This document shows, piece by piece, positions 12,560-30,573 of a DNA stretch of 64,000 nt. This DNA is from Klebsormidium nitens. Its lineage: Eukaryota; Streptophyta; Klebsormidiophyceae; Klebsormidiales; Klebsormidiaceae. The stretch's first letter is position 1, and each line of letters opens with the position of its first letter. Below the pieces are notes generated by a model. That model saw only the letters and a list, made by a program, of their open reading frames with translations, ran no database searches and was not told the DNA's origin. Position numbers and translations under genes: made by a program. Location of the stretch: assembly GCA_000708835.1 (NCBI GenBank), contig DF237083.1:1-64000 (forward strand). The letters are read 5' to 3'.

Positions 12560-13575
12560 GCGTGCCTCGCCGAGGAAGAATGCAGACGCAACGTGTTTTC
12601 AAGTATATTGACAGAAGAGACCTTGGCATGCAGTGTAATTGGATCTGGCAACCGCGAGAAATTTTGAAAGACTGGTTAGCCCTGCCAGCTTTGGCAAAGA
12701 GCGCGTTGGTGGTTCCGATAATTGTAAAGAACGATTTCAATTGGTCATGTGCGGCCAACACTAACAGATCCACAGTCAATGCTCAAGCATGCTCTTGCTT
12801 CATCCCAATCCTCAGGGATCGAGCTTGAATTTCTAAAGCCAAATAGGTCGTGAAGAAATTTGCAATCCTCACGTGAATTAGATTCCGCATGGCGGCATGC
12901 ATGCAGACCGCATGTGTATACACCGAGCTACCCAGCCCACGAGCTCTATGGCAAGCTATCTGACTGCTGACTGTTCGATCGGCTAGCTCGATATATGCGA
13001 CCGATGTATATGGATCGATCGCGCGCACGAGTCTTTTTAGCTTAAGACACACCGGTATGCCATGTAAGAATTTCGCATTTACCGCAAGTGCTAACCTATA
13101 GTGATGATCGAGTCGTGCATGTGACATTCCCTGATCGACTGGCATCCCATGTCACGGATTCACCCAACTTTTACCGTACCAAAGCCAATGTGACTTTTGA
13201 TACTCAACTTGGCCGCATGATTGAGTCGGACAATCTGGAATTAGCGCAGGAGGCAATTAAGGAAAACGTGCATCGCATAGTTGCACGATTCAAACATGTA
13301 CACAAACCGCTAAGCAATCTAGTAGCGCATCGTCTGAGGCAATCGCCTTTTGAGATCTGTGCAACTCTACTACGATCTTGAAGTACTCCGTCTAATCCTA
13401 GCTAACGCGATTCAGCCTCAATGCGACAACCTAATACGAAATGTCTTACAGTCACAACAACTTCACTCGAGCGGCCATTTCAAGCGCGCATCAGGCAGTG
13501 TAGATACGGCGATGCTCGCTTACACGGAGGGCAGGGAATGTACAAAAGAATCTGGTAAGCACGATTGTGCTCAGC
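12560..13575. other. Convergent intergenic region, nothing recognised
   Basis: The region lies between the RHL1 stop and the desaturase stop, which converge. It holds two 3' UTRs. The GC content is near average, with many CATG/ATGC words around 12890-12930. No gene is supported. Confidence 0.5.
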
Positions 13576-16500
13576 CTACAACAGCGCAACCTCCCGGTTG
13601 AAGATCCAACTGAACTTGGCATGTTGCTGGGGCGTCTTCTTCGCCTTGGCCGCCGCCCTCTCCCCCAACTTACGCACCCGCTCGGGCAGCTTGCACACGT
13701 ATTCTTGCGCCGCCTGCGCCTCGGGGCTCAGGTTGGTGCGGTGCTCCACCCGCCATAGGTTCACCAGGTGTTGCATGATGTCAGCGTAGTCGGCAGCCGT
13801 GTAGACCCCTGTTCTTTGGGCCACCTACAGGAACAAAAGCACTATGTTGTGAGCGCCTGGAAACCAAGGACGGAGCGCCCACCTTGCGATTAGCGCAGCC
13901 GTTTTTAAGAACAACGGCTCTAAAAAGCGGACATCTCAAACGCTCTGACTTTGGTTTCCTGCTGCTGCCAGCCCTTGTTTAAGGGCCAAATGTGTCCACC
14001 CGCGGAAGACTACTTTCCCCAATCGCAGGCGGCCGCAATCCGCAATCCTTGCTTCCTTGCTTTGCGAACCGCCTAGGCCTATCTGTCCCTCGACGGGCTG
14101 TGTATCTCAAAAAGTCCCAGCAATGTCCAAGCGCAACATCTAGAAGCAATTTTCTGAAGCGTCAAAACTCCCCGACAATTACGATTGCGAAGAAGGGCGC
14201 CTCTCCTCTGGCCGTCACCTATTCTGAAGTACGACGGCGCCGAACTTTCACGCCATCAGACAAAACACACAAGCTAAGGCAGCGATAACAAAACTAGTAA
14301 GAGGTGGTTCTAAATTCTAGGTCCTCACCTCGGAAAAGTCATTGAAGAGCGCGTCATTCTGGCCACCGTATATCAGCTGTACCGGTGCAAACCTGGACGA
14401 AAAGTCCGGTCGAAAGGAGACCGAAGCAAACATGGGAAAAGTAGACTGAAATCAAATCCTCACCTCGGAGAAGTCCTTAAAGAGCGTGTCGCTCTCGCCG
14501 TCGTACATGAGGTGCGCGGGCATCACAATCTGCTTCTTCATCATGTCCGCAAACGCCAGCATGGCGCCGTCGGGGTCCAGCTCATACAGCTTCTCCACGA
14601 TCCTGCAGACGGGACAAGGCATGACGTCAGATAAACGTCGTAATCTTCCAAGCCCACGACTTAACCTCCAGCAGTATGTTTGCTTCGTGGGGCGGAGGCC
14701 AATAGCAGATGGCCTTCAGTAAACTCAGAAACTCCGTTGTTGTTCTGCTTCTATTTTCTCTTCTTCGCACCTAGGTCACCATGTTGGACGGCTCTGGATG
14801 ACGTCAAAAAGCGCAGGCCAAATTGCCGTGATTGGTATCGGATTCCATAGGAACTGCAACATAGCAGGTTGCAGGACGACTATCTTGACAGCGGGAACCA
14901 CCGCTTACAGACAAGACAGTGGAAGATTTGGAGGCCTTTCACACAAGCTCCGTGAAAAGAATGGCACCGCAGATGCTAAAGCTAGCCAGCTCCTCACGAG
15001 CTAGTGCGTCATCCTTCTCTCCGCAGTGCCTTACGGCGAGGTTAGCAGCACAAAACAACCTCCACCTCCCCTAAGATTGCTCAGATGACGCAGATTAGCC
15101 AGGACCAGTCCTCACCTGCAGTAGGCCTTCTCGTGCCGCTTCTCATCCGCTGCAATGATCCCGCAGATCTTGCCGAGCTGCTCGTCGCCGAGGGCCTTGG
15201 CGTGCCGCGCGGTGTTGCCGTGGGAAATGAACGTGGCGCGCTCCTGGAATGACGTGTAGAGGAAGCCCAAGTACGGGTTGTTCTCGGTCTTGGGGTCCTG
15301 GAGAAGAGAACGAAGATCGTTTACTTCACAATGATCATTGAGAAAAGCAATAGCGAGCGTTTGGAAGGATATGGTTGTCGTGAGGAGGACTAAGAAAAAG
15401 GAACCCAGGTACTGCCTGTTCTCAAGCTCTGGCTCCTGAGAACGGAGCTGGATAAAGCACTGAAACCCACTGGTATTCCCACGGGTTAGAAAGTCGCACT
15501 GGGAACAGTAAGGCTTGTGGTCACATAGACGAAGCCCACTAGACTTCGTGTACGTGCGGGAAACCAGTGCTTATTCAAGGCATTGCAGTCCAGAAAACAC
15601 AAATGCGGATTTTACAACATAGCTGGTTGTCGTACCAATTCGACAAACTTTGGTTGCCAGTTTAGGGCGTAGCAAACGAGAATAAAAGGTCCCGGGTTCA
15701 GAGAAAGGCGCAGTAAAACGAAGCGTCTATCAACAGTTTACAGTAGTCATGTGCCTAAGCACCCCTTCGTTCCCGGCGGAGTATATTGTCTAGGAAGAAG
15801 AGCTCCAGCACCCTTAGCTCCACCGTTTTGGTACAGATGCTTCCTTCCGTTCCCTTACATTCAACGAGATTGTACCCCTCTTGCCCGATGGAGCTTCCTT
15901 CCATCACCAGATCGATACAGCACTCACAGGAGCACAATCCTTTACATTCTCAGAACTTCCAAAATTCGAACTGTATATTCCAGAATTGGCAAAAAGGGAA
16001 GCGTGATGCAAACACGTGTAGGGTTCAATCGAAGCGAACAAGTCTGAGAACCGGACAATGAAACCTACCATGCCGGACCCGATGAGGTACTGCGTCGTTT
16101 TCTGCACCGCCTTCATGTCCACTCTCCCCGTCAGGTACAGATACGTATGCAGCAGATCCCCGTGCCGGTTCTCCTCAGCCGTCCATGCGCGGGTCCAAAT
16201 GCCCCAGGGGGTTGGGGACGCACCGGTCTCATCCCGAGTGCCGTCCAAAGTGTTAAGCATGGTCTGGTAGGTCGGGAGCGCTTCCTCGGTGATCGTATCC
16301 CCGACCAGGCAAACCAGGTAGTCGTCAGAGAGCCCGGCGGAGCGCTCGCGGAGCTCGCGCACGCGGTCGATGAAGTCTTCGTCGGACGAGACGGGGAGGT
16401 AGTCCTGCGGGCGGAATTGGAGGGTTAAGGGAACCAGAGTGGGTTACGACGATTATTGCAAAACCCAACAGCGGAAGGAAGCCCTGACCATGGATTGATT

Positions 16501-19208
16501 ATGAACAATCAGAGGATGTTGGAGCAGTTTGCACATGCGGTCGAGGAAGTCTTCGTCGGACGAGACGGGGAGGTAGTCCTGTGGACGAGGACAGTCGGTT
16601 TAACGAAACCAAGCAAGAATAAGGAGAACCATTCAAGGGACAGTGTTGTTGGTGGGATGAATGATTGAGGCCAAGAGCGGGGGGTCGGTTGATATACTCA
16701 AAAATTGCAAAAGAACCTGCGCGGCCGAGGGAATCTTGGTTGGGAAGAGACAGGGAGGAAAAGCAGGCGAAGACGGGCGGGTTGGCAGAAGCACATTAGA
16801 TTAGAAAGTTGTTGTAGGAGACACTGGTGGAGGACCATTTTGAAGAGGAGAACCAGAGGTTGGTTGAGGGGATCACAGGATGTAGGGCTTTTTAACAGCC
16901 CGGATACGCCAATGTTTTCCGATTCGGTCTAGAAGAGTCTCTCTGAGAAGACGGGATGAAGGTCCTCAAGGCAGATTGGTGTAACCTGAAGAAACATGAC
17001 GTGTCAGAAAAGAAACGTCCTCAACAGCTTATGCGGGGACTGAATAGAGTAATTATGGAAAAACCTCCCTTCGAGCGCGCCAGTGACAAGCCAGCGAGGA
17101 AATGAAACGAAGGGAGGAAAAGGGCTCTCGAGAGAACCAGAACGGTCTGAAACGTCCTCTTTTTATGAGCGCTGACTGAGAGTGGGTTTAGATATGACTG
17201 GCACAATCATTTCCTGGATATTTGATCTTCGTCAGACACAGAGCAGATATTTGATCTTCGTCAGACACAGAGCAGACACAGATTTCTTTGTCAGCTTGCA
17301 GATGGAAAACGAAGCGGCTTTGGAACCTCGCCGCAGTGTGCTTTTTGGAACCGGACAAATTGAAAGATGCTAGGAGACTGGGGCAGCTTAAGAATTTACG
17401 GTTCCCACATGATCGAATCAACGGGAACAACCATGAACAACCATGTGCAAAAACCTGGAGGTGCCCCTTACACTGAGCATTCAAAGCATCTAAAGTTCCT
17501 TAGAACATGTGATTCTTAATCTGCATGCAGCCAATCGCGCCAGAGCAAAGTGGCTGCTCTCGTTCAAGCAAAGGAAGGTGTTGGTCAAAGGTGACCAGGT
17601 TGACTATACTCTGCGGAATCCCCCACACCTTTTTTCTGGTTCCCCAAATCCACTCAACATGTCCCCAACTTCTTCGCTGTGCAATCCGCCCGATTCGTGT
17701 ACCTTGATACCAAACCAGAACCATCGGCACGTCCTCACCTGAGGCTGCCAGTTTGTGTTAGGGTCCTTCAACAGCGGCAGCAGCGCATCCTCCGCCCACT
17801 GATCCAAGGACTGCACAATCTCCAACCGCTCTGCTGTCAGGCTGTGCGCCTTGCTGGCGGCGGAAGAGATCTTTCTGCTGACGTGGCGGGCGGCCGGTGG
17901 TGGGGCCTGGACGTCGGTCCTGCAAGATTTGGCGCGAAGATGGAGTTTCGCAATCCAGAATATAATTGCAGGTATTGGCAAAACATCATCACAAACAAAA
18001 TGTTGCAATAATAAGCTCAATACCGAAAACACCACTGAAATTTGATGAGACTGACTCAATGAGGATGTTCTAGGAATGACTTCCACTGGTTCCCCTCACC
18101 ATTCTGCCAAACATTTATGGAAACAAAAAGTGTGGAAAGATGACTACCAGACAATACGGACACATTTTTTCTTGATTGCACAATCATACGATTTCCCTAT
18201 TCGCCGCCTAGAATCTGATTGGTCTCCGAGGGTCCGCGAATTCCAGCAACTTCGAAATAACTGACACTACATAAAACTCTTCGATGCCTCTGAAACTACG
18301 TTCCTGCATAAGCTCACAATAAAATGCACAGTACAGCTGATCAGGACCTGCATGAGCTCACATAAAAATACAAAACCAAAAACCAGGTATGTGCGCACCA
18401 CAAGAAGGTACTTGGGACCAGAGTCCAACCTTTGCCCCATTTTTAACACAAACCCTATAAGATACACAGGCAGCACCTACAAGCGCAAGTCTGAGTCCCT
18501 TTGCCGATTCCAGAAATTGAGGCAGATGTCTTCAACCACAACGTCCAGAATGGTTTCACTCAGCTTAAAATACAGCGACGTCAAAATCACAAAACAATGA
18601 CCCTTAGATGCAGCCAGATCTAAACGACCATTCAAGACAAGGAAATCCAGCACCAATTACATCGCAAATCAAAGCCTACAAGAATTTCTGTCACTTCTTG
18701 TCCATAGAACATTTTTAAATATGGTGACCATTATCAAGACAAGCTAGGAACATATGATTACAATAGGCCTCCAAAGGGAAGCAGCGAGTAGAATTTGTAA
18801 AGTTAGAAGCGTCAAAATTGTGTGTCAACATCAAAAGCAGCGATTGCTACAATCAACGTCATACAAATCTGACAGTCTGCTAAAAATGCTAAAAACATGG
18901 AAACAAGCTGGGCAAATCTCAACGGGACTTTGAATATGAGCCATTCAGTGGACATGGTAACCTCACAGAAGTAGCAGCGCGACAAGGGGCAATACTTACC
19001 GCGTCAACTCTGCAACCATGGCAACCTCGCCCTTCCTTCCTCTGAAGTTGTGCTTGGCAGGAGCAGCTTTACTTTCTACATGCTTCAAGAAGCTTTTGTC
19101 TATGAAACAGCAGCAAGGGCGGCCCTTTTGCTGGTGACCCCTGGCTGGTCGGCTGAAGCTGGCGATGGACTTGCCGGCAGCAGAACCAACTGCTGCAATC
19201 ATGGCCAT
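13576..19208 (-). CDS. FAB2: Plastid stearoyl-acyl-carrier-protein 9-desaturase
   Basis: Six minus-strand exons fit in phase: 19208-19000, 17919-17739, 16404-16069, 15297-15116, 14602-14464, 13824-13576, giving 431 residues. The soluble plastid enzyme introduces the delta-9 double bond into stearoyl-ACP using ferredoxin and a di-iron site. Both iron-binding motifs are present: EENRHG (about residues 207-212, exon 3) and DEKRHE (about 293-298, exon 4). Family blocks [38 protein letters not shown] and [16 protein letters not shown] are intact, and the C-terminus ends [12 protein letters not shown]. The first about 75 residues are Ser/Ala/Lys-rich, as for a chloroplast transit peptide. I chose the ATG at 19208 because it starts the transit-like stretch; one at 19202 is as good and one at 19277 is in frame. 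Three partial exon copies lie in its introns. Confidence 0.95.
14329..14392 (-). repeat. Partial copy of desaturase exon 5 (3' half), splice-competent
   Basis: Between exons 5 and 6, 64 bases repeat the end of exon 5. The translation [21 protein letters not shown] parallels [20 protein letters not shown], and the same donor context follows (GAG|GTGAGG at 14328 and 14463, 135 bp apart). The copy has its own acceptor (TCCAG just above 14392). Joined directly after exon 4 (phase 2) it is in frame, and it ends in phase 0 ready for exon 6, so it could replace exon 5. Joined after exon 5 it would shift the frame. Confidence 0.8.
15400..15439 (-). repeat. Decayed copy of desaturase exon 4 start
   Basis: On the minus strand, an acceptor-like CTCAG at 15440-15436 is followed by sequence resembling the first 35 bases of exon 4. 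GAGCCAGAGCTTGAGAACAG compares with GACCCCAAGACCGAGAACAA, and GTACCTGGG with GTACTTGGG. The pseudo-start at 15435 is 138 bp upstream of the real one at 15297. Confidence 0.7.
16530..16583 (-). repeat. Near-identical copy of desaturase exon 3 start
   Basis: A 5' fragment of exon 3 is repeated 174 bp upstream, in intron 2. The translation [15 protein letters not shown] compares with [15 protein letters not shown], and the run ttcgtcggacgagacgggg is identical in both. It keeps an acceptor (CCACAG before 16578). Use of this acceptor would read about 40 residues and hit a stop in the old intron, so it is a pseudo-exon. Confidence 0.85.
17217..17274. repeat. Perfect 29-bp tandem duplication
   Basis: Two adjacent identical units of 29 bp (core ttgatcttcgtcagacacag) lie inside desaturase intron 2. 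A third partial word (cagacacagat) follows. The identity suggests a recent event. Confidence 0.85.
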
Positions 19209-20775
19209 CCTCTCAGGGTGGAACGGAGCTCTTTGGTTGCTACTCACCCTCTGTGTGCAATGAGTTTGCTTTGTCAAAAAGCAAAATAGGACGGAAGGGG
19301 CAGCTCACTTGAAATTGTAAACTAAGTTACTTGCGCAAATAGGTATTAATGGGGATGCCTCCTGAAAGAAGAACAGCTACACAAATCTCGAATCACTCTC
19401 ACGACCTCTAGACTTTCACAAACAAGCGCTGGTTTCCCAACAGAATCTATTTGCAAGCTCCACTTGCTTCTTGCTTTGCAGAAAGCTCCAAACCAGCTGG
19501 ATCTCCTGGAACCAGAAAACTTTGAAGAGGCGCAAAAAGGCGACGCAACAAGGCTTGCAATCAAGTTGTTGTCCTGGGCTGTGCAGAATTGCCCGAGACT
19601 CAGATCAGAGCTAGGCTCCTCTAGGCTCTGTAGACTGTGGCAGAGCATGCCATAAATCTAGAGCTTATGATAGGCCGGGCGCTGTTATTTGACGAGGGTG
19701 ATGTCATGTCCACTGTAAGCCGCCGAGCTGAACCAATCAAAACCCAGAATGGCAATTGATCTGTTACGAACCTTGGACACGTGGATAACAAGAGCCATTC
19801 TGAACCGCAAGATGGAACTATGGCCATAAAAGGATCCATACCTTATGCACACCATTAGTGGAAGCTTGAAAACCGTCGATGAAAGGTGGTGTCCTGGACA
19901 TTAACCATTGATTAACTGCAGCTCTGAACCAGATACTTCGTAAATCTGCGTCCAGGCTAGTTCGTCATCAGTGAGATATCGGACGTCTGAAACAGCAAAA
20001 TTTATATCATCCTACGGCTGCAGTACCTTTTGAAGTTCTAACTTACTAGTAATTGCCTCCCTGTATTGGCATGTCAATTTCGCGGTAAAGCTATTTTTCT
20101 CGTGATCCCATTGGCTAAACCCTTACCGCCTGCCAACGTGGCATAACTTGCCTTTGACTTCAAAGACTGGAGGCCGTCGATTCATCTTCCGGTCAATCTA
20201 AACCGTTGACTGGTGCCCTTCTGCCGAGTGTTCAACATTGGTCCGGTCAAGCGAACCCGAAACAAACCCAATGCATCAGCAGATGACCGGGGAATCGTAC
20301 CGACCATCCATCTATCGTACATAATACACTACCATTATACGTAGCCAGTCCTCGGTTCCAAAATCATCCGCGTATTTCATTCCCCGACCCGACTACCGCC
20401 AAAAATGCCTCCCGGTTAGGGAGGCCATTTTCATTGTTTTCCTCTTGCTTGAACTCTCATCTAGTAGAATGGCTGAAATGTTTTATGTGAGGTCTCTTGC
20501 CCAATCTTGTCACCAGTTTTGCTGACTGGGCGAAACCCCGAGGCTAAGGCTGGTCACGTATGCCTATGGCTATGGTTCTGCGCCCGCATTCCTGCTTGCA
20601 GCTCGGTACTACCTATACCGTATGCAACTTGAAGTTGTTGCGCATACATTATTGTTCAATGCAGGGCAGCAAGTGACGTTCTGCATCAACGTCGCGTTGT
20701 CTCCTCGCTTGTAGAAGATAATTCAGCAAGAGGTTGAAAGTTCTCAGCAATTTTCTTTTTCTTTACTGCGCTTCA
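19209..20775. promoter_or_regulatory. Divergent promoter region (desaturase / MDH)
   Basis: About 1.6 kb separates the divergent starts of the desaturase (19208, minus) and MDH (20776, plus). It should hold both promoters and leaders. Frames at 19346-19655 are open on both strands but show no recognisable protein. No clear TATA box, RNA gene or mobile element was seen. Confidence 0.45.
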
Positions 20776-26284
<5,509 letters not shown>

Positions 26285-27437
26285 AGACTGTCTGCTGATG
26301 GGTTTGGATGCGTTCAGAGAGATACTGTACAATAACGCTTACTTACCAAGTTGCAAGATCCGTACTGCTACTTATATCTTTTCGCTTTATAGGTCCTCGA
26401 ACCTAAGACAATAGCCTTAGTTTCGGCGGCACTGAGTGATTCAGGAGCTATGCAACTTAGCCACGCGACTGCAATTTGCATGACAGATTAGCACCACACG
26501 TTCGGGTGTATCCCTACATGCGCAGGCCTTATTCAATGGCGCGGGCAGTCCAGATACAATTGCTCCTATACATGATGTCAGTGCGCGCGTGGATTCTGTG
26601 TTATCCAGCAGCGGATCGAGCTCTGTACTACAACTTAGTAAGGTAATTTGGTCCGCAATATAAATGGTCATTGTATTGGCTGCGTCACGTACTTAGCCTA
26701 AGTACGCGACCTATTAGGACCTACCTAAGCACGCGACCCAAGTCTTAGGTCGTGCACAGATGCTTATTTTTTCCTCGCTCACGATTCAACTGACCGTCTG
26801 TGAGCAGAAGTCAGTTGGGAGGCATGCAGAGGTCACCATCTAGCTGAGGGTCGATCTCACTTCAGAATAATCTACTTATGCACTCAGCAATTGGCACGGA
26901 TTATTGAATCAAACAATGAAGAAATGAAAACCAACTTGTTACCCAATGTGGCAATTTGAACAAGTACAACTACATTCGAACAATCCTTCAACCTAGGTAC
27001 TCTAAATGCTCCGATGCTTCTTCAGATACAATGCAGAATCCTAACCAATGTGGCGCATGTTCTCGTATGACATCTCTGTTGAGAGTTCGTTTATTACACA
27101 TTGTCTGATTGTCACGTATTGTACCACTATTGGTATTTACAGAAGAATCAGCGAGCAAGACCTAGCATAAATTGCTGATCCTAACGCCTAACATATCTCA
27201 AACCGCACCCTCCAATGTGACTACTCCCACTCCCCAAGAGCTACCAACACCCTGGCAACAGCCTCAACTATGCACTTGTCCCAAACTACCAATGAAGTAT
27301 TGAAAAGACTGTAGGCTACCTTCCCCGCTATAGATGCCTTGTTCGATCACAGGCTATCTAGTCAAATAAGAACGCCCCCTCGCAATCTACAATAAGCACA
27401 TCCTTGGCAGACTAGAACACAAGCTTCGACTCCTCAT
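26285..27437. other. Convergent intergenic region, nothing recognised
   Basis: The region lies between the stops of MDH (plus) and the RD21-like protease (minus). It is AT-rich and presumably 3' UTRs. A short inverted word (acgtacttagcctaagtacg, 26687-26706) is palindromic and could form a hairpin; no gene is seen. Confidence 0.5.
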
Positions 27438-30400
27438 TTACATGATCTGCACTGCCTCCTCTGGCTGCTCCTTGACAGGCTCGACGCCAATTGACTCGCT
27501 CAGCGCTGCCCAGTTGAAGTGGAAATGCGCAGGCTCCTTCTTGACCATCGGAACTGACCCCTCAAGAACGTTCTCGCCCTGCAGACAACAACATACCGTT
27601 TCAAGTTCCGGATAGAGAAGCGACCAAAGAGGTATCAAAATTAGCTCCGTTTACCAACTTACAGAACGCCTCACACAGAGTAGTTTGTCCTCGCACCCCC
27701 ATTCATTCTCAGCCCGCTTGAAAACCTTCTTAACAAAACCCTTCACAGACTTTTGCACAAACTTTTGCCCCCTGACCCAACAAAACAGCCTGTGACTTAG
27801 GGGTTCACAAGCAGCCAACTAACCCCAAACAAACCTTCGTTGTTCCTCACCTTGGCGCACAGCCCAATCTCCAGGTGGCACACCGGGTACTCCTTGGGGC
27901 AGCAGTGCCTGTGGTCCTCGCAGCACGTCGCGCCCGTCATCGGGCAGCACCCCCACGCCAGGCAGAACTTGCCGAGCGGGATCGAGCAGCAGCAGGTGGT
28001 CCCCTCGTTGCACGTGTGCGTCGCGTCGCACTGCTCGGGCTCCGGGGCGGGGGGGTGCGGCTTGGGCGGGCCGGGAGGGGGGTTGGGGCCCTTCTTGAGC
28101 GGGTACGACGCGACCTTGGCGATTCCGCACAGGCCCTCGGGGGCGGTGTCGCGCTTGATCTTGATGTAGCCGTCCGCCCCCCATCCGGGACCCCATGAGT
28201 TCTTGACCAGCCAGTAGGGAGTGCCGTCTTCAACGCCGTAGCCGACCGCCAGGACGCCGTGGTTCAGCGCAGTGCCGCACTCGCCGTCGAAAACGCCCTG
28301 AGAAGGGAGTGGGTTTAATTAGCAAGGGGTGTGATTAGTTCTTCAACCAGTAGCTAAAGTCAACTTTGATGCACTGTGGCGCAATCACAGTATATGGAAT
28401 AACCTTCAATATTCTCAAGCTTGTACAAATGCCCCTTACGTTACTCTAACAAGCGGTCCAACCAACAGTACCATTCTGATTGTTGTAGAAGTGGTAGAAG
28501 TGTGAGAAAAAAACACAGGAGAGAGTTGCAACAGAGTTGCAGCATGTGAAGACCAACTAATGATGAGCTACATGTACTGGCAAACTTTTAAAGAGACGCT
28601 GCCAAAGATAACCAGCTGCAAGCCCTCGACTTGCATCATGCTCTAACAAAGCATGTCAACTGCTAGTTAACCTTGCTCTGAGCAACCAGTCACCCACTTT
28701 CCTTTCGTATGCAATCAAGAAAGCAGCATAGGCAAAGCTAGTTTGAGACAAAGGCCTGCGGTCCCTTGTTCCAGAGGTCCTAACCCTGACACATCCAGGG
28801 CTTAAGCTGCCAAAGCAACAGACCACAGAATCGAAGAAAAGCATCCAAACAACAAGTCTCAGGTCTCTTTCACACCAGCAAAAGTAATAAGAGTAAAGTG
28901 AAGAGCAGCTTACCCCTCGGTAGAACTGGAACGGCCGCTTGTCCGCCTCAATTGCAACACTGACAGGCTGCTGTGACACCGCCTGCTTTAGCGAGCTCTC
29001 AGAGTTGGCAGGGACGTCCTCAAAGTCGTCGATGGTCACAACACGCATGTTCTCCTGCAGCCAGGGCGAAAGGTATTGAAAACCGCGTCTGAATATGAAA
29101 GTTCAATGAAGCAGGCGCAGGTAATGGTAACCAAGCAACACCAGCAGAACCTCGCTCAAGGACGAAACTGACAATTTCAATGCATTAAGCAGAATACACA
29201 GTGATCTGGCGTTGCGGAGCGCTTTTCAAATTGCACCAAGAAAGAGGCACTCTCGGTAGCCTGTGTCCACAGTTGCTGAGCGAGTCACCTCAGTGTGCTC
29301 TTTTCTTGACCAGAACTTTAAAGATCTTCATAACCTACAAAATGAAATGCCAAATGTTCACCATTCAGCGATTACCTTGTCAACATCGCAGCGCTCGTTG
29401 TACCCCTTGTAAGGATAGTCCTCCTCTGTGTCCAGTCCGCCATTGTCGATGATAAATTGGAAGGCAAAGTCCATGAGGCCACCCTGGCAACCCATGTCGT
29501 GCACCTTGTCGCAATCCACAAGCTCTTGCTCAGAGAGTGAGGTGAGCGAGCCAGTCACCAGCTGATTGACACCCTCTACAGCACCAGTAGTGGAGAAGGC
29601 CCAGCAGCTACCTGGAAAACGAGTAGCAATGATGACATCAGCGAAGGTTGACAGAATGTCTTGTTGATAGCCGAAAAGGTAGCACATATGAAGCAAGAAA
29701 CTTTGCAGCGATGTAAAGAGACATCTTAAAGAAAAGGTTTTAGAGAAGATCAACAATAGCTAGCGCTTCAGTGCTCCCTTCATCAACAAATCAGAGAAGA
29801 CACTCTTCATCAACAGAATAAAGAAAGAGATTATACAGTACACACTACATAGACAAAAGAGCGCCCTCACAAAAAGAACATCTCACAAACCATCTGCAAC
29901 CCGACAAAACTTATGCTTAGAATATACTAGAAATCGAAATCGACTTGCGAATCCACAGCAACAATCTGCATATAAATAGAAAAAAGCTTCCTCTGTGATC
30001 CATCCTCAATCCTTCACATACATGAAGAAGACTCAGAAGAGGCAACCCTACAACGACTTTGGCGACTTACCAAGCCCTCACATAAATGAGGAGCTAACCC
30101 TACACAAACTTTGGAAACTTACCACAGCGAGCTTGGTTCTTCACAGCAGTGACAGCGCCTTTCTCCACCCAATTGACCTCCTCTGGGACCTCCGTCACGG
30201 CTCCATGGACAAACTCCCCGCGAGGCATCCTCAGCAGGTTGGCAACACGGTCATAGCTGTACCCCAGCCTGTTCTCCTTAAACTCCTCGTGCGTCAGGTC
30301 GGCATACTCGTTCAGGCCGAGCTTGTGGGAACCGTGCTGCTCGTTGTACTCGTGGATGTACAGGAGGTTGTCCTTGAAGATGCCAAACCGCTCCTCGTCC

Positions 30401-30573
30401 TCCCCCAGCGCGTTGTAGAACTTGCGGTGAGACTCCGTCCATCTCGTGAAGAGGGAGCGGAGGGCCTCTTCAGAGGACAGGTCCTGTGGCTCGTAGCCTA
30501 GATCATAGGCGTGAGCTGCCAGGGCAGACGAAAGGAGCAGGAGGATTGACAGGAGGCGGAAGGAGGGCGCCAT
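27438..30573 (-). CDS. RD21: Papain-like cysteine protease with granulin domain (RD21 type)
   Basis: Five minus-strand exons fit in phase: 30573-30123, 29611-29376, 29054-28914, 28297-27851, 27578-27438, giving 471 residues. The order is signal peptide (about 1-21, [14 protein letters not shown]), inhibitor I29 prodomain ([20 protein letters not shown]), mature C1A protease, Pro-rich linker and granulin domain. Catalytic residues are present: Gln in KNQARCGSCWAF with Cys near 153, His near 289 ([11 protein letters not shown]) and Asn near 309 (KNSWG). The Cys-rich granulin block (about 358-425, [15 protein letters not shown] to CCPKEYPVC) marks the RD21 group, vacuolar/ER-body proteases in stress and senescence. 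The last exon adds a 46-residue tail ([15 protein letters not shown] to AVQIM) that I do not know from flowering-plant RD21. The ATG at 30573 is chosen because it starts the signal peptide. Confidence 0.95.
30044..30124 (-). repeat. Duplicated splice donor at the end of protease exon 1
   Basis: Two copies of a segment of about 28 bp lie 52 bp apart: aaccctacaacgactttggcg at 30044 and aaccctacacaaactttggaa at 30096, each followed by acttacca. On the minus strand this repeats the real donor (G|GTAAGT at 30122) inside the intron. The second donor is not in a coding frame that I can support. Confidence 0.7.
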
